Shown: one piece after another, positions 23,070 to 35,069 of the stretch
Layout of the letters: each line of letters opens with the position of its first letter
Position numbering within the stretch: the stretch's first letter is position 1
Origin: Archegozetes longisetosus
Taxonomy: Eukaryota > Arthropoda > Arachnida > Sarcoptiformes > Trhypochthoniidae
Reading direction: 5' to 3'
Assembly (NCBI GenBank): GCA_018873245.2
Contig: JAEMBT020000005.1
Span: 14,212,001-14,276,000 of the forward strand
Length of the DNA stretch: 64,000 nucleotides
The notes under the pieces: generated by a model
Seen by the model: only the letters and a program-made list of their open reading frames with translations
The model's database searches: none
What the model was told of the DNA's origin: nothing
Made by a program: the position numbers and the translations under genes

Positions 23070-24807
23070 AAACTGGACGTTATATTAGATGGAAGTTATG
23101 ATCATTTTCTAACATTTGATCAACTATTAAACGGAGTAAATCATAAGAACTTAGAGAAAATTCTCCACTTCGATATCATGTCTGAATACCTATTCTGCGT
23201 AATATACACTTCAGGATCGACTGGCTTACCAAAAGGAGCAGTGATTACATTCTGTAATTTCGTTGCACTTTTAGATGAAACTAATGCATTTTATGATTTC
23301 GCTCCTGTTTCTGATCTGAAAATTGCTTTAATTTATCCGTTGGCACACTAGAGCGATAATATGGCTTTGCCCTATGGAGTCTGTGCTGGTCACACTCTTG
23401 TCGTATACGAAGGAACAGATGAAGAGCTGACACTGGGTTTGTGCAAAGGTATTAACTAAATACACTGCCAGTGTTTCCAGTACTCGCTCATCTAATGATT
23501 GATGAAAACCTAAGAGATAAATATAATATACCAAGTCTTCAAATGATTTCTATTGTAAGCTGGAAATTCTCACCAAAATTAGCGCAACCTTCTATAAACA
23601 AATATAAAATTATTTTCAGAGAAGGTCTAAACTAATTTCTAATGAGATTATTCAGTTTTCAATCATTTGAATACATTCAATATTTATAACATAGCCTATG
23701 CCTCGACCAAACACAATGAACACTAGACAATAGATAATAGTAAAGAATTGATACTAGAAGTATAGGTCGAATAACAGTTAATACTGAATCAAAAATAATA
23801 GATTTAACTACAGGTCAAAGTTTAGGAGCAAATAAAGACCGAGAGATATACTTGAGAGGATCAAAACTGTAAGTTGGGTTAATGATTCCCAGTTTAAAAA
23901 AAATGAAATCGGCGGCAAAATTCAGGGAAATAATTTCAGCCGAAATTCGGTTTTATTATTTTTGAAAATTTGAAAAACGGAAAATTTCGGGCTTAATCGG
24001 TTTCAAAATATACAGAAAATTGATTTCGATTGAAATCATACCAAAAAGTTTTGAAAGCGTATATATTTACGTGTAAATGAAAAGTTTTTACATTTTAAAA
24101 ATGATGCTTTTAATCAACTAACTAATTAACAAATTAAAACAAATATTTATGGGACTAGGATTAAATTATTAAATCAAGTATCACAAAAATCATTGATAAA
24201 AGATTTAATTTCTGCATATTTAATTATAACTTTGGCCACTATTATGACATTTTATTACCCTATATCCATCAATTTTAACTGGCGCAGTGACAATAGGAAT
24301 CTGCGGTTGAACTCGTTTGCAATAGGTTAAAACCGAAACTGTTGACCCGAACTGTAGGATACCTTAATAAAGATAGATAGTGACGTATGATTTCATACGG
24401 CAGATATAAGGACATTATGATGAAGAGGAAAGGCTTCAAATTGATAGATCGGAAAGTTGTTAAAGTTCAGGACCTGGCCTATAGCTCCAGCAGATAGAAA
24501 GCTTGTTACTGAGTTTCGAATCTATCGATGCAGTTGTGATCAGTGCTAAACATATAACTGATGAACAGTATCCAAGAATTTGTGTTAAAATATAGAATTA
24601 ACTGAACAAGAGTTGATTAACTTCGTTGCAGATTTAGGTTTAAATTTGATTTTCCATACATAAGTTAACATCGAAATGAAATTTTAAATCAAATTTTCAG
24701 ATAACCTGGCTTTTCAGAACTGACTTAGAGCCGAAATCAGATTTACTGATGAGATTCCTCGAACTATCATAGGAAAAGTCGATCGTCAAAACTTCAAAAA
24801 AATTTAG
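23070..24807 (+). pseudogene. AMP-forming acyl-CoA synthetase pseudogene (copy 1)
   Basis: The AMP-binding P-loop is clear at 23199-23243 ('VIYTSGSTGLPKGAVI'). Downstream, out of one continuous frame, come 'GRYKDIMMKRKGFKLIDR' (the usual ...IxDRxK hinge region), and at the end 'DEIPRTIIGKVDRQNFKK' with TAG at 24805-24807, the C-terminal catalytic-lysine segment. 'SKIIDLTTGQSLGANKD' matches the usual I-V-D-x-x-T-G segment. Order and spacing fit a 4CL/luciferase-like family member of about 540 residues. Many stops and frame changes, and about 480 bp of unrelated sequence (about 23870-24350) between two domains, show it is dead. Two more copies lie at 57.4-61.2 kb on the other strand. Confidence 0.85.
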
Positions 24808-26954
24808 TTAAAATTGAAATCCTTGACTTGTGATGCATAAATGATTAGCTACGCTTTCGGTCTATAGTTTATACATTTATTATTTATGTAACAAAAATTT
24901 ATTTTGGTTAAAATTTCTTAGGCATCGATTTGATTCACTATCTTACTAACTTCTAAACAAAAGCATATGAATTGCTTTTAAAGTTGATCTTTCTTTCCAC
25001 TTATCTCAAAAATAAAAGCCAAACGAGACAGATTATAAGACCAAATGATAGTCATTTTTAGCCAGTAGTCGACCTCATGTAATACTACAAAAGAAATAAC
25101 TTAGAAAATGAATGGACAAAACATGAATTTTATTAGACTTCATACTGACACAGAAGAGTTCATCACAACTGATAGCAAATAAGAAATCGCGATCGTATTC
25201 AATATCCTCGTTGTTATGCAAGTTCTGTAAACTAAAATTTTTCAAGTTCCTCAAATTATTAGCTGTAAATTACTCACCATTCCATTGATCAATTCGTCAG
25301 AAGCAATCTTTTTATGCAAACTATTAACCAAACTGTTCAGATCTTCTTTAGAGTTAATCTTCAAAGTTAACAAATGAATAAACCCCAGAGCAGTAAAGAT
25401 CAGGACATTTAGATAAAAAGATTTGACTTCACTATCAAATATTAGAAATAAGACAATGTTTAGTGAAGTTGAGAAAAAACCATCTGATCAAAACAGATTT
25501 AGTTATGCAACTTCTTCGATAGAAATTCATATTATCAAAGAGGTTGCCCATAGATTGATGCATGTAATCTTCAGCCGAGTTATTAATTGCATTATGGACG
25601 ATTAGTAAGTTATTATTTAAAACCGAAATAGTCATTACAAAACAATAGGATTTCAAATAAAGGGAATCAAATGTCTAAAAGTTGACAACTTAATTATCTT
25701 TTAAGCGAATGTTTGTGTTTTGTGAAGGCAATCAAAATAAGTATTTCTAAGCAAAGTTTATTCCTATTGTTATTCTTATTGGTCGTAATTCAAAAGATAT
25801 ATCGATATTTTACTCGCTAATGATTCAGACTCACAAAATGTCAAGTGGGACAATATTTTAGAGTAATCAATAGCATTGCTTTAATCAAAACAGACGTCAA
25901 TCATTTCTGTGTGTGTGAGTTGTTGAGATTTATTTTTTGTGAAACAGTGATTCCACTTACTGACTGGCCTTCGTGTATATACAAGTACTTAGAATTATAA
26001 CTTTATTTTTAAAATAAGAAAACAGTCTAATTTAGTGTATGAAATCACATTTTTATAACCGTTATATTCAAAAGAATCATATGAATGGTGTGCTCGCAGT
26101 GCAGTGCAGCTACAAGTGTCCAGATATGTTTTTAGATTAAGATTTGAAATAACTTTTTCAGATGAAAATGTGAGAATGCTCAATTAATTTTTGCTCTTTC
26201 GTCTCTCCATTTCAAAGTCGTCTGAAGGACTTTCGAAAACAAGAATAATCTATTTTTAAGTCTTAGATAAAGCAATGACTAGGTTTCAATCTTTTTGATT
26301 TGATTAGAGGCAATTTTCTTTTCGGATGGACTTTTGGCGCGTCTGTGAGGCGCTACTTCTGCCTCATTGGTCGAACAGCTTAAAGGCCGAATACGTAACA
26401 ATACACTAAAATATTAATATAATGCAAATTGCATTTATTTGCACCGAGTAACAGCATTGCTGATGCCTAAGAACCTCGCTTTTAGTGATCAATAGAATTT
26501 TTATTTACTTTGATTACTCCAAAGCTTACTCGTTAGACGAGCTTCGCGTCACCTTCATTTATAACTTAATAGCCGCTTGTTTTATGACTTTGAAAACTGC
26601 GACTCAGTTATGAAATCCTTGAGATTATTGAAATTTCACTTTTATTTAATTAGTTTTAATGAAAAGCCCCAAGTTTAGTAATAAAACTTTATAAGATAGG
26701 CAAATAGTTTAAATGTTTGAGAAACTTGTGACGCGTGCTCATTACAGCTCTAACTGTTTTCAAATTGTACTCACATTAGTTGGTTAATATTTGATAAAAG
26801 TAGTGTGCAGTCCATGTTGTTGTTGATGCAGGACAACAGACAAGTGTTTTATCTTGAATTGACTAAAGTTCTGTCAATACCGTATATTCTCATTATTGAA
26901 TAGACTTTTTTACGCCACTAAATCATTTCTATAACTATTATTCAATGATCTAAA
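24808..26954. other. Intergenic, upstream of the P450
   Basis: Open frames here (for example 60-73 codons on opposite strands near 25.5 kb) overlap each other and match nothing I know. The P450 promoter should lie in the last few hundred bases. Confidence 0.4.
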
Positions 26955-29696
26955 ATGTTGTGTTTTATTGAAATATGTTTAATACTATTAATAAGTTTCA
27001 TAATTTACTTGTACTACAAATTGACGTTTTGGAAGAGACAAAATATTCCGAACATAATAACGCATAATGTGAAGGCATTTAAAAGTGCAATACATTTGAC
27101 TGATCAAAAATGCTTTCAAAAATATGGAAATATCGTTGGGTTTGTAATTGAATTTGCGATTCTTTGCCTAATTTTCAAGAAAAATAGAGGCACTCAATAT
27201 TTTCCTAAAATTTTTATAGCACTTATGAATTGCTGAAACCGGTCCTATTAATAGCTGATCCAAGTTTGGTAAATAAAGTCTTGATCAACAATTTTAGAGA
27301 CCTGTCTGACAGAAGGGTAAGCGATACTAGTAGTAATTGGAAAACTTGCAACGGGTCTTCAATTTAAGAGTATAGCAATCCTTAAGCATAGTAAAGTAAA
27401 TTTAAATGGTTTCTAAATCTAAAACTCGATAACTGCAATGCAATGATACACAAACGCTGTATATACGAGAAAGATGTACAATTGATCAAAACTAAAACTT
27501 AGCAGTGTTTTACTTTTATATAGTAAATAGTTGTGTATTCATTAAAATCACTCAATAGTAAAACATTGAGGCAAAATACTAATAAAAATGTTGATTTTTC
27601 AAATTTTACGTAAAATCAAATATAAAAATGACTGACGCAATAGCACTGACCAACTATAGAGCATGTCATCTTTCATGTAAAAATGACTCAAATGCTTTAA
27701 AATATAACTAAATTGTGGAACTTTTTCCACTGCTGAGTTTTAGTTTTGATCAATTGCACGGCCCTGACTACTTTTCGTGTATCACAAAAATAACGTTTAA
27801 ATAATGAGATTATTTCTAAAAATGAAACATTTAATCCGAATACAAGAGACTGATGATTACCAAACGCTATTATTATTGTACTCTCTTATCAAACAGATTA
27901 GTTTAGAAAAGTCCAAAATCAGACTCATCTAATCTATTGATCATAACTCTTCGTCAAAGTTAAAAACCAAAAAGGTTATAGACTCTGCTAATTTTTTTTA
28001 AATCGAGGACTCATTACTAATCAATCATATAATGACTTCAGATTAGTGATAAGAGCGTCTTCACTTATACCGTATCTTTTACCAAATTTAAATGTGTTCA
28101 CTCTAATGATGACTTATTAGAAGTAATGATATGTTTAAAACACATAATATAAAATTGTAGGCACTGAAAAAATTTTGGACAAATAATTTTTACTTTAAAT
28201 TTAACAAATTTTTATAATTATTAAACATAGGAAACATTTTTAAAAATAAACTTTTTACATTCATGTCTTCAACTTAAATGTTTTATCTCATTATGTTTTT
28301 CGTGTAAAGACTTGTATTGAATTATAATAACTTTGAACTATTGCATGAAAAATAATTTCATTGATATTAGACTTGGGTTATACCGGAAAAGCCAATGGGA
28401 TCAGGAATATTGTTATTGCCCTATAATGAATGGAAGACTAGTAGATCTATTATATCGCATGGTTTTTCGATATCAAAACTAAGAAAAATGTGTCAAATTA
28501 TAGAGAAGGCAACTCAAACTTTCACTGAAAGATTGGAATCAATTTCAAAAATTGATGAGTATACGGACATGATGATACACTTGAACTTGTTTACTCTAGA
28601 AGTAGCTTTGAAAGTATTTTTCGGCATTGATGTGGAAGCAGATGAAAACTCGAAAGATCGTATTATAGAAAGCGTTTCAAAAATAATAAAATCGGATCTT
28701 TCACTCACACGAATAATTAGTGTTATATTTCCTATATTAACGAGACTGCTTCCGATTGGATTTATAGACGAGAGTGCGAGTAACTATTTGATTGGTTTGA
28801 CTGAAAAAATAATTAATGAAAGGAGAAAGAGTAAAATCCCAGCAGACAATGTTTTCCAGTATTTACTAGAAGCAGAAACTACCGATGAAGATGTATCAGA
28901 CAAAAAATGTATGAAATTCTCGTTATTTATCCATTTGTTACGATTGATTTACAAACTTTTGAAAGTGAAAATAATTTTCTTTCATTTTGAGACAGTCACG
29001 ATGAATAAGAAGAAAGTAATTGATAATTGTTTATCATTATTAATCGCGGGATACGAGACCTCATCTGCAACTTTAGGGCATTTTATTCATAGTTTAGCTC
29101 TAAACCCATTAATTCAAGAAAAGCTCATCGAAGAAATCGATGAATACCTGAAATCAGATGAGCCGATAATAGACGTGATTAATAAGATGCCTTATTTAGA
29201 TGCGTGCCTCAATGAAACTCTTAGGCTTTATCCTCCGGGAACCAGAATAGAGCGGAAAGCAGTTCGTGACTTTCGATTGGAAAGCATTTTTATTCCCAAA
29301 AATAGTTTCATAACTATTCCCACCTATTCTATACATCGCGATCCAAATAATTTTGAAAATGCCAACGAATTTATACCCGAAAGATTTTTACCAGAAAACT
29401 CACACAAATTGAAATCTGGCACTTTCGTTCCGTTTGCTGATGGCCCGAGAAATTGTGTTGGAATGAGATTCGCACAAATGGAAATCAAATTATGTATTGT
29501 TCAACTTTTGACAAAATTTCGATTCGCTCAATGCCACAAAACAAAAGTATGAAAATAACTGAAAATTCTTTATAAGTATTTTGTCTGAAATGATTGTTCT
29601 ACACAGGAGTTGCAGTATCCCGTTGGTATGCCATTGCTATCATCCAGAAGTATATTCGTCAAAGTAATAAAACGTGTTTCAAATCAAATTCAATAG
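26955..29696 (+). CDS. Cytochrome P450, CYP3-clan-like
   Basis: Five exons join in frame: 26955-27139, 27220-27316, 28371-28908, 28996-29546 and 29607-29696; 1461 nt, 486 residues, normal for a microsomal P450. It has an N-terminal membrane anchor (about 5-22), 'YGNIVGTYELLKPVL', the C-helix WxxxR ('NEWKTSR'), I-helix 'AGYETSS' (about 291), K-helix ExxR ('ETLR', about 347-350), the PERF motif ('FIPERF') and heme loop 'FADGPRNCVG' with Cys about 427. It is expected to be an ER monooxygenase using cytochrome P450 reductase; substrate unknown. The CYP3-clan call rests on the N-terminal and C-helix pattern. The fourth exon follows an 87 nt intron that is open in frame. A dead paralogue lies 2 kb downstream. 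Confidence 0.9.
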
Positions 29697-30409
29697 AGAT
29701 AACAATTATATCCAATCGAAAATGTCCTAAAACTGTCTATTTTTTACTTTTGAATCCTCTGGAATATGACTTGAGTAAACAAATTTGATAGACATTTGCT
29801 ACAATGCTTATTCAGTAACATATAATAGGCTCTTAAGATTGAAAAAGAAAATCTATAGATTTTATCAAAAAACACTAATACTTTTATTCGCTTGTCTTAA
29901 AAGGACTACATTCATGAGTGCGTTCACAAAATAGTTGATTAATAAAATTGTGAAAACCCCTAATATCAGACTTGAAATTTTGATCACAAATTCACTTTTA
30001 ATATGACTCGTATTTGAATGAGTAAACGCGACGCAAAGTTTGAAAAAATATGTCGCAATCAATTGAAGGCCTAACACAGGGTTTATCTGACAATTATAAT
30101 TAATAAACTATCTTTTCAACTATTTCGCCATTTTCTGGTTATTAGTGATATGTAATAATTAATAGCAAAGATTATTATCATAACCAATATTGATTATCTT
30201 TCATTATAATTATAGCTCTATTGAATGTATGCATCAAATATTTTCCAGTCCTTTCTGTCTGATATAAGTCAAAGTATCAAAAGTTGTGGTTCATGTGCTT
30301 CTCCCTTACAGTCGAATTATTTGATAATTTTGCCGAGTCTAAAATTGATGAGTTTTATTGAAAAATTGTCAATCACGTATTGGTTTTTGATGCAAATTAT
30401 CATTAGTTT
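29697..30409. other. Intergenic, nothing certain
   Basis: A 70-codon minus frame (29865-30077) and a 62-codon plus frame (30225-30413) are hydrophobic but match no family; judged fortuitous. Confidence 0.3.
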
Positions 30410-30658
30410 ATGAGACTTAAGATATTTGAACTGCAACCAAAGGTCAGATCAGAACTTCAAATTATTGCCGAGAAAAGAGCAAAAATAATCGAGAAAGACA
30501 ACTAAAACAGGTTGAATTATCCTTGAAAAGATGAAAATTTACTAACTAAAGCTAATCAATACTCTAACACTACACAAAATCTTAAAAAAGCATATTCAAT
30601 TAATATTGAATTAAGACTGCAATTAAGCGCCTCTGGTCTATATTTGCAAAAGAATTAA
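30410..30658 (+). pseudogene. Decayed helical coding segment, unknown family
   Basis: One frame of 82 codons reads as a charged helical protein ('VRSELQIIAEKRAKIIEKDN' and later 'NIELRLQLSASGLYL') interrupted by two in-frame stops (after residue 31 and six codons later). Codon content looks coding. I do not recognise the protein; it could be a coiled-coil gene fragment. Confidence 0.35.
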
Positions 30659-30971
30659 TGACAGTATGAATATAAGTAAAAGCCTATGTAATGAGCATTC
30701 TAGTCTTGACAGATAGATCAGAGGAACTCATTGCAATCTCTCATTCATGTATTGAAACTCTTCTCTCTTAATGCTAAACTTTGGAATAGAGCCAAATATT
30801 ACAAAATTCATTTTTCGTAATTACGGCCAGTGATTGCACAAAATGATTATGAAATAATTTTGACAAAATATTTGACTCGTTTCGCTTAACTGTATCACAA
30901 ATTCACTTTATATGTAGCTTACAATAAGTACTAATACGTAGATCAAAATAACGGTCAAATTGAAAAATATA

Positions 30972-31350
30972 GGGTGACCCATTTAATTACCCGATTTTAA
31001 AATGAACTCAACTTTTTTATTATTTGAGATAATCTGACAAACTATACATCAATACGTAAAGAATGAAAATTTTTTAATAATTCAAATAATTCCTCTTTTG
31101 CTCAATACAATCTTCCATTCAGGACTTAAACGAAACATAAACGCTTTTGAATAGCTCTTCATTGCTATCAATATTTTCAGTACTAAATTAAAGACAGATT
31201 AAATATCGAATGCGACGTTCGAATTCAATTCAATGACGTCATCGAAAATTTTCATTCTTTGTCTACACATTGATGTATAGTTTGTCAAATTATCTCAAAT
31301 AATAAAAAAGTTCAGTTCATTTTAAAATCGGGTAATTAAATGGGTCATCC
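30972..31350. mobile_element. Tc1/mariner-type MITE with long inverted repeats
   Basis: Arms of about 105-110 bp are almost identical ('gacccatttaattacccgat' and its complement; 'gacaaactatacatcaat' and its complement). TA flanks both ends (30970-30971, 31351-31352). No coding frame. Confidence 0.85.
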
Positions 31351-31792
31351 TATATTATTTTATGTAACTTTCATCTAATTCTGCTATTAGTGAACATTGA
31401 CTACAATTCGGTACAATAAAAATTGTCACTCGATTATTTCATTGTATTTGCAAAGCGTTACTGATTTGAGGGCAATCGTTTGAGCCGAAAGTTAATAAAA
31501 GTAAATCGAAATCCTAGGCATCAGCGAAAGCGGTCGGCATAGGTGTCAGAAACACTTTTGCACTCTATTTGAATACATTGTGACGTATACACGTTTAAAT
31601 ACGTCCAACCAATCAAAGCGTGCATACATTTGAATGAAGTAAATAAGAAAAAAGCGGAATCGCTTTGGAGATGTCGTCAAACTTGAAATTGAAAATCCAC
31701 CTGAGGAGACACCGAAGGAATACGTGGAAATCTCAAGCGTTTATTCTTATCAATAGCTTAATTATTGATTTGTACCATAAATTAACGTTTTG

Positions 31793-32343
31793 TTACAGCG
31801 ATCGCTGTTTTTGGTGCTCACACTCAAAGATCACAATCTTTACTCACACTGTGATAGACGCAAATCAAAATCAGAGTAACTAAAAGTTTGAGACTAATTT
31901 CGGACAGCAGTCAATTATTGCGTAATTAAGTTATATTTAATAAAACGATTAGTCATTGATTTAACGCTCAAAGCTCTGTATTGTGTCATAAAATCATATC
32001 TACAGCGCTCAGATCAGTCAAACCAATCGCGAGCTTACTCAAAACAATTTCAGTTACAATTGTTACGACCACTATGACCCCTATGACCCTTATGACCTCT
32101 ATGACTTGTGTAACAAATTATTTTGAGTAAACTCATGATTGGTTTGACTGATCTCATCCTCATAAACATCATTTAATGACAAAGAAGGTAACCAAATACC
32201 GTAACCATGAGCGTAAATATGTTAAACCAATAATTTGTTAGATCTAACTAATTGTGCAATAATTGACCGCTGCCCCAAACTTTTAGTTACCGAAGTTTCC
32301 GTTTAAGACAGTGTCAACACCTGATTGTCGGCATTCGCCGTAA
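31793..32343. mobile_element. Foldback-like element inside the P450 pseudogene
   Basis: It interrupts exon 1 sequence. Ends 'ttacagcgatcgc' and '...gcattcgccgtaa' are inverted. Further inverted pairs are nested: 31876-31925 with 32240-32291 ('taactaaaagttt'), and 32008-32050 with 32112-32155 ('gatcagtcaaaccaatc'). The loop holds a short tandem array of 'ctatgaccc' variants (32066-32107). A possible 8 bp target duplication starts 'cgtt' on both sides but has diverged. No coding frame. Confidence 0.65.
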
Positions 32344-32967
32344 CGTTAGAGTGGAGGTTAAATATTCAAAACATAATAACGCATAGCGTGAACGCATTTA
32401 AAAAGTCAAATAAAATTGATATTTGATCAAGAATGCATTCAAAAACATGCAAATCTAGACTTATATAATTTGATTCCATGACCTATTCAGTTTTCACACT
32501 TTTTATCGGATTATTTTCTTTAGAACGTATGAAGTCCTAAAACGACAACATTTCGAAATGGCCAATTTCAGAATGGCCAATTTGATATTGGCTAAATACA
32601 CTTTTCTGTGCCTATTAGCAGGTTTTGTCTTTATCAGAATAAATACACCAAATATAATAAAGTTTCAGTTAAGTAAACTTAGTAATCGTATTGTGTGCTA
32701 TCGTACTACTAATAATAATATAGCGACACTAAGAGCGCAATGCGATATATCAATAATATAGTAAAAGCCATTCTAAGTTCGTTGTTTTCAAGTTGAAATT
32801 AATCTGTTTTATCAGTTAAGCACACGTCAATATTGTTTTTTTGAAGAGCCTTACCTTAAGACTCAATCCTCCAGTGAGCAGAAAAGCAATTCATCATTTC
32901 CATTTGTATATTTTTATCTTCAAAAATAGTTTAGTTCCCATTTATACTATTGATCACAACCCAAATA

Positions 32968-33495
32968 TAAGGATTTTCGGAAAGTTCCAGCGGGTTTTTA
33001 TCAAATATTTAATTTTATTTTAAAAAGAAGTGAACAAATTTTAATCAATTATATAATTTCCGTCATTATCGACGACATGTCCCCAACAGAACGACTAGAG
33101 CCGTCAGAACGTCGCTGTTCACAATTGAGGGTCGGCCACTTTCGGGCGGTCATCTAGGTTCTGGTCACCGGAACGGAATCGACTGAACCATTCTTGGCAA
33201 GTGCGGGCACTAATGACTTGGCCATAAGTGGCATTGATATTATTGGCGGCCTCTGTGGCATTTGATCCACGATTGAATTCGTATAATATACAGTGACGTA
33301 TGTGAGTCTTATCGGGAGTTCGGTCTGACATCGTTTGGACACAAATAACAAAAATATTTTGAAAAAAAATTTGAAGAAAAATATCTGTTCTTTCAATTGA
33401 GAAATGGAATCGATTTGTAATTAATTTTTCAACTGTTCAAATAGAACGCGCAAAATACATCTAAGAAAGTCGCTGGAACTTTCCGAAAGTCTTTA
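32968..33495 (-). mobile_element. Internally deleted mariner element
   Basis: Inverted repeats of about 30 bp ('ttttcggaaagttccagcg' and its complement) with TA flanks (32966-32967, 33496-33497). On the minus strand 33119-33331 encodes the N-terminal mariner transposase DNA-binding domain ('TCQEWFSRFRSGDQNLDDRP', starting 'MSDRTPDKTHIRHCILYEF'), followed directly by a short C-terminal-like tail ('HVVDNDGNYIID', about 33040-33085). The catalytic DD34D domain is missing. Non-autonomous relic. Confidence 0.9.
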
Positions 33496-33680
33496 TAATT
33501 TTGAAAATACTAATCGATTTATATCCGAAAGGTGACGGGTCAACATCTTTTGCCTTTTGTCGACCGACCGCCAAATTGTGTTCGAATTAAATTCGCATAA
33601 TTACAAATGAAATTATGTATTGTTCAACTTTAGAGAAAACCTGCATTTATTGAATGTAATGCAACAAAAGTATTAGATTA

Positions 33681-35069
33681 ACTAAAATCTGTTTCTAAAT
33701 GATTGAAACTCACATTTTTGACTTAAACATAATTTATGGCAGCAATTCGAATAATATTATGCATATGTCTGTTGTTAACAACTAAGCAGTATTCGTTAGA
33801 TAAAACTCGTTTCAATTCTGAATAGATATAAAGTTATGAGCTTTCAAAAGTAACATCTCTACATTTGTTCACACTTCTAGATTCCTAAACCAATGTTTAA
33901 CGGATGTTATTAATGGATTAGTTTACTTAATATTTTTCATTTCAAACGTGACAGCACTGAGATGAGTTTGGTTCACACTTACGATTTATTTGACAGCAAT
34001 TCGCACATCATTACAAAAATCATAAATTGTAGAAAACTAACGGAAATACTGATTCAATTTTGCGCTTCGAAATCAATTATATATTTAGTCTGCTGTGAGG
34101 GGTAACGAATAGTAATCAACGGTTGAAAATACGCTGTTATGAAACAAAGTTTAAACTACCAAATTCATTTACAAATTGTAAGCTATTCGCTTTTCAAGAT
34201 TTAAGCCATAATAAATTTGTGTTGTGGTAGTCTTAAACCCGAGAGAGAATGTCAACAAATTAAACGTTAACGGATAAGATAAAAGAAATGATCAGATTTT
34301 TATTAGACTCTTTGTTGGACTCTTTATTCCCTGACTATCACAAAAATGCAATTTTTGGCTATTTGTAAAGTTGTAAAGGTTTTATTATCTGATTATAAAA
34401 CTACTATCAACTCACTCACGATCTTTTTATACTTTCACGTCTTATATTTTATGCCGTATGGTTAGATATTTGATATTTGCAAAGATTTTGCACACTTAAA
34501 CATTTCCAAAGTAGACATTTGTTCAAAAAGTCAATCAATAGAATTGAATTTTTCTCTGTTGAGTCTGAGCAAAGTTTACAAAACAGCTCGTTTGATATGG
34601 AAATTGTGAGGTTTGTAATATGAAAAAACATTTTGTATTAAATGAATTTCTAAACTTGACATCAGTTATTAGAAATATCTACAGTACTTATTACGGTTCC
34701 TGCAGTGGTGTGATTCCAATTTATTATCCAATTTATTAACAACCGGTTCCCTTCAATCGCCATTTTTTATAAAACTATAATTATTAGCTACTTTAATTGA
34801 TAATATTTAAGATATGCCTATTTTACTTAGGAATAAGTAGTTGAGTGGATGTTATCGTTTAAAAGTTGATGCTTTAATAAAATATAAACAAAACAGACCG
34901 AATCGGCTGGTTCTGCAGTTGATTACATTATTAACAACCGGTGCGAATCGCTTGAATGACACACTGGATTCCTGATAGGACTCATTAGACGTGTTTTACT
35001 TTTTATCATTTGAGTTATGTAAAATCCAACAAAATTTGTTAGCATTTATTCAATCAGAGCTGTACTGAA
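33681..35069. other. Intergenic, upstream of the ABCG gene
   Basis: No exon or named repeat recognised; AT-rich. Confidence 0.4.

Larger units (their letters stand above)
31720..33680 (+). pseudogene. Cytochrome P450 pseudogene with two transposon insertions
   Basis: Pieces match the intact P450 at 26955-29696 in order. The anchor end, 'IIDLYHKLTF', is at about 31758-31790. The next part of exon 1 is at about 32357-32460 ('aacataataacgcatagcgtgaa'). A start of exon 2 is near 32524. The K-helix to beta-region is at about 32845-32967 ('SLTLRLNPPVSRKAI'). The PERF-to-heme region and J-helix end are at about 33496-33675. The heme loop Cys codon is kept but the frame is lost. The I-helix region is missing. 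Exon 1 is split by a 551 bp element and the DPNNF segment by a 528 bp mariner. Similarity to the neighbour indicates a tandem duplicate that died. Confidence 0.85.

Noticed and set aside
25423..25656. Plus 60-codon and minus 73-codon frames.
   Set aside because: Mutually overlapping, no recognisable product.
28514..28708. Minus frame of 64 codons.
   Set aside because: Shadow of P450 exon 3 on the opposite strand.
32066..32107. 'ctatgaccc' tandem units considered as a CRISPR-like or regulatory array.
   Set aside because: Units are about 9 bp without spacers and sit in the loop of a foldback element in a eukaryotic sequence.
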